A stretch of DNA of 64,000 nucleotides from Microbacterium caowuchunii (GTDB lineage Bacteria > Actinomycetota > Actinomycetes > Actinomycetales > Microbacteriaceae): the NCBI RefSeq assembly GCF_008727755.1, contig NZ_CP044231.1, positions 62,001 through 126,000 on the forward strand. Direction: 5' to 3'. Below, one piece after another: positions 63,290 to 64,000 of this stretch; within the stretch, counting starts at the first letter, position 1, and the number at the start of each line of letters is the position of its first letter. The notes beneath the pieces were generated by a model. It did not search any database. It was not told where the DNA came from and saw only the letters and a program-made list of their open reading frames with translations. The position numbers were made by a program, and so were the translations under genes.

Positions 63290-64000
63290 TCAGCCCTCGA
63301 CTACCCGCGCGGCGATGTCGGTACGGTGCTGCCCGCCCTCGAGCTCGATCCGGTCCATCGCCTGGTAGGCGCGATCGCGGGACTCGCGGAAGGTGGAACC
63401 CAGGGCGACGACGTTGAGCACCCGTCCGCCGGTGGCCACGAGGGTGCCGTCGCGTTCGGCTGTGGCTGCGTGCGCCAGGTGCACGCCCTCGACCGCCTCG
63501 GCCGCTTCCAGACCGGCGATCGTGCGTCCGGTGATCGGCGCGGCGGGGTACCCCTCGCTCGCGAGCACCACCGTGACGGCCGTCGCCTCGGCGAATGCCG
63601 GCCGCGGCTCCTGCTCGAGGGTCCCGGATGCCGCGGACAGCAGGAGCCGGGACAGCGGGTCGATCAGGCGAGGCAGGACGACCTGCGTCTCCGGGTCACC
63701 GAACCGGGCGTTGAACTCGATCACCTTGATTCCGCGATCGGTGAGGATGAGGCCCGCGTAGAGCAGCCCGATGAAGGGGGTGCCGTCCGCATCCAGCTGC
63801 CGGATCACCGGTTCCGCCACCGTCCGGGTGACGAGATCCACGAACTCTTCCTCCCCGCCGAAGCGTTCGCTCAGCCAGGGGAGGGGGGAGTATGCGCCCA
63901 TGCCGCCCGTGTTCGGGCCGTCGTCGCCGTCGCCGAGACGCTTGTAGTCCTGTGCCGGGCTGAGGGGACGCACGGTGTCGCCGTCGCTGAGGAAGAAGAG
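63290..64000 (-). CDS. purD: Phosphoribosylamine--glycine ligase, C-terminal part
   Basis: The frame is open through the window edge, giving 236 C-terminal residues; the start is outside. ATP-grasp features are SDGDTVRPLSPAQDYKRLGDGDDGPNTGGMGAY at the beginning, FIGLLYAGLILTDRGIKVIEFNARFGDPETQ near residue 110-140 with the Mg ligands, and the C-terminal SxGYPAA region. GARS joins phosphoribosylamine and glycine in step 2 of purine synthesis. Convergent with the DUF2695 gene. In many relatives purD, purC and purSQ lie near one another, as here. Confidence 0.97.
   Translation of the reverse strand, partial: LFFLSDGDTVRPLSPAQDYKRLGDGDDGPNTGGMGAYSPLPWLSERFGGEEEFVDLVTRTVAEPVIRQLDADGTPFIGLLYAGLILTDRGIKVIEFNARFGDPETQVVLPRLIDPLSRLLLSAASGTLEQEPRPAFAEATAVTVVLASEGYPAAPITGRTIAGLEAAEAVEGVHLAHAATAERDGTLVATGGRVLNVVALGSTFRESRDRAYQAMDRIELEGGQHRTDIAARVVEG

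Overview
The window is very GC-rich, densely coded DNA from an actinobacterium. Gene content and protein sequence style (SufU/SufS pair, septum-formation lipoprotein, CelR-type LacI regulator with a GH1 beta-glucosidase, separate PurS/PurQ/PurL) point to Microbacteriaceae, most likely Microbacterium. That assignment is a judgement from reading the proteins, not a database result. I saw no rRNA, tRNA, CRISPR array, integrase, transposase or phage gene.

Left part (1-16 kb) is mostly ordinary chromosome: the end of a glycine-betaine binding protein, two paralogous membrane-anchored proteins of unknown function, purL, an ArsR repressor with a tandem SRPBCC protein, a DEAD-box RNA helicase, sufS-sufU, an APC-type permease, a Pr6Pr-family membrane protein and an M20 amidohydrolase.

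The middle (16-54 kb) is an accessory nitrogen-heterocycle region. Block 1 (20-30 kb) holds apt, uraH, uraD, an allantoinase, an acetamidase/formamidase-type protein, an AtzH-amidase fusion, a PucG-like aminotransferase, an allantoate amidohydrolase and a deaminase-like amidohydrolase. Together they give a route from 5-hydroxyisourate through allantoin and ureidoglycine towards oxalurate; no recognisable uricase is present. Block 2 (31-38 kb) is an NMT1-type ABC importer followed by two adenosine/adenine-deaminase-like proteins and an XRE-cupin regulator. Block 3 (38-53 kb) is a minus-strand catabolic operon (orphan binding protein, amidohydrolase, aldehyde dehydrogenase, LLM flavin monooxygenase, two-subunit ThDP decarboxylase, GMC oxidoreductase), a second XRE-cupin regulator, a molybdenum hydroxylase (FAD subunit plus a 2Fe-2S/Moco fusion), XdhC and a MobA-like protein. 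The combination suggests uptake, hydroxylation, ring opening and side-chain oxidation of an unidentified heterocycle.

The right part (54-64 kb) returns to purine synthesis and housekeeping: a 2-hydroxyacid dehydrogenase, purS-purQ, the bglA/celR-like pair, a uracil/xanthine permease, purC, an MFS exporter, a DUF2695 protein and the end of purD. The catabolic island therefore lies between purL on one side and purSQ, purC and purD on the other.

Two families of palindromic intergenic repeats stand out. One is a nested inverted repeat of about 75 bp with CCCGCGAGACTGCA ends (three copies). The other is a 63-74 bp element with AACTCCTGCA/TGCAGGAGTT-type ends (six copies, four of them within 700 bp). 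Several further gene ends carry long perfect hairpins.
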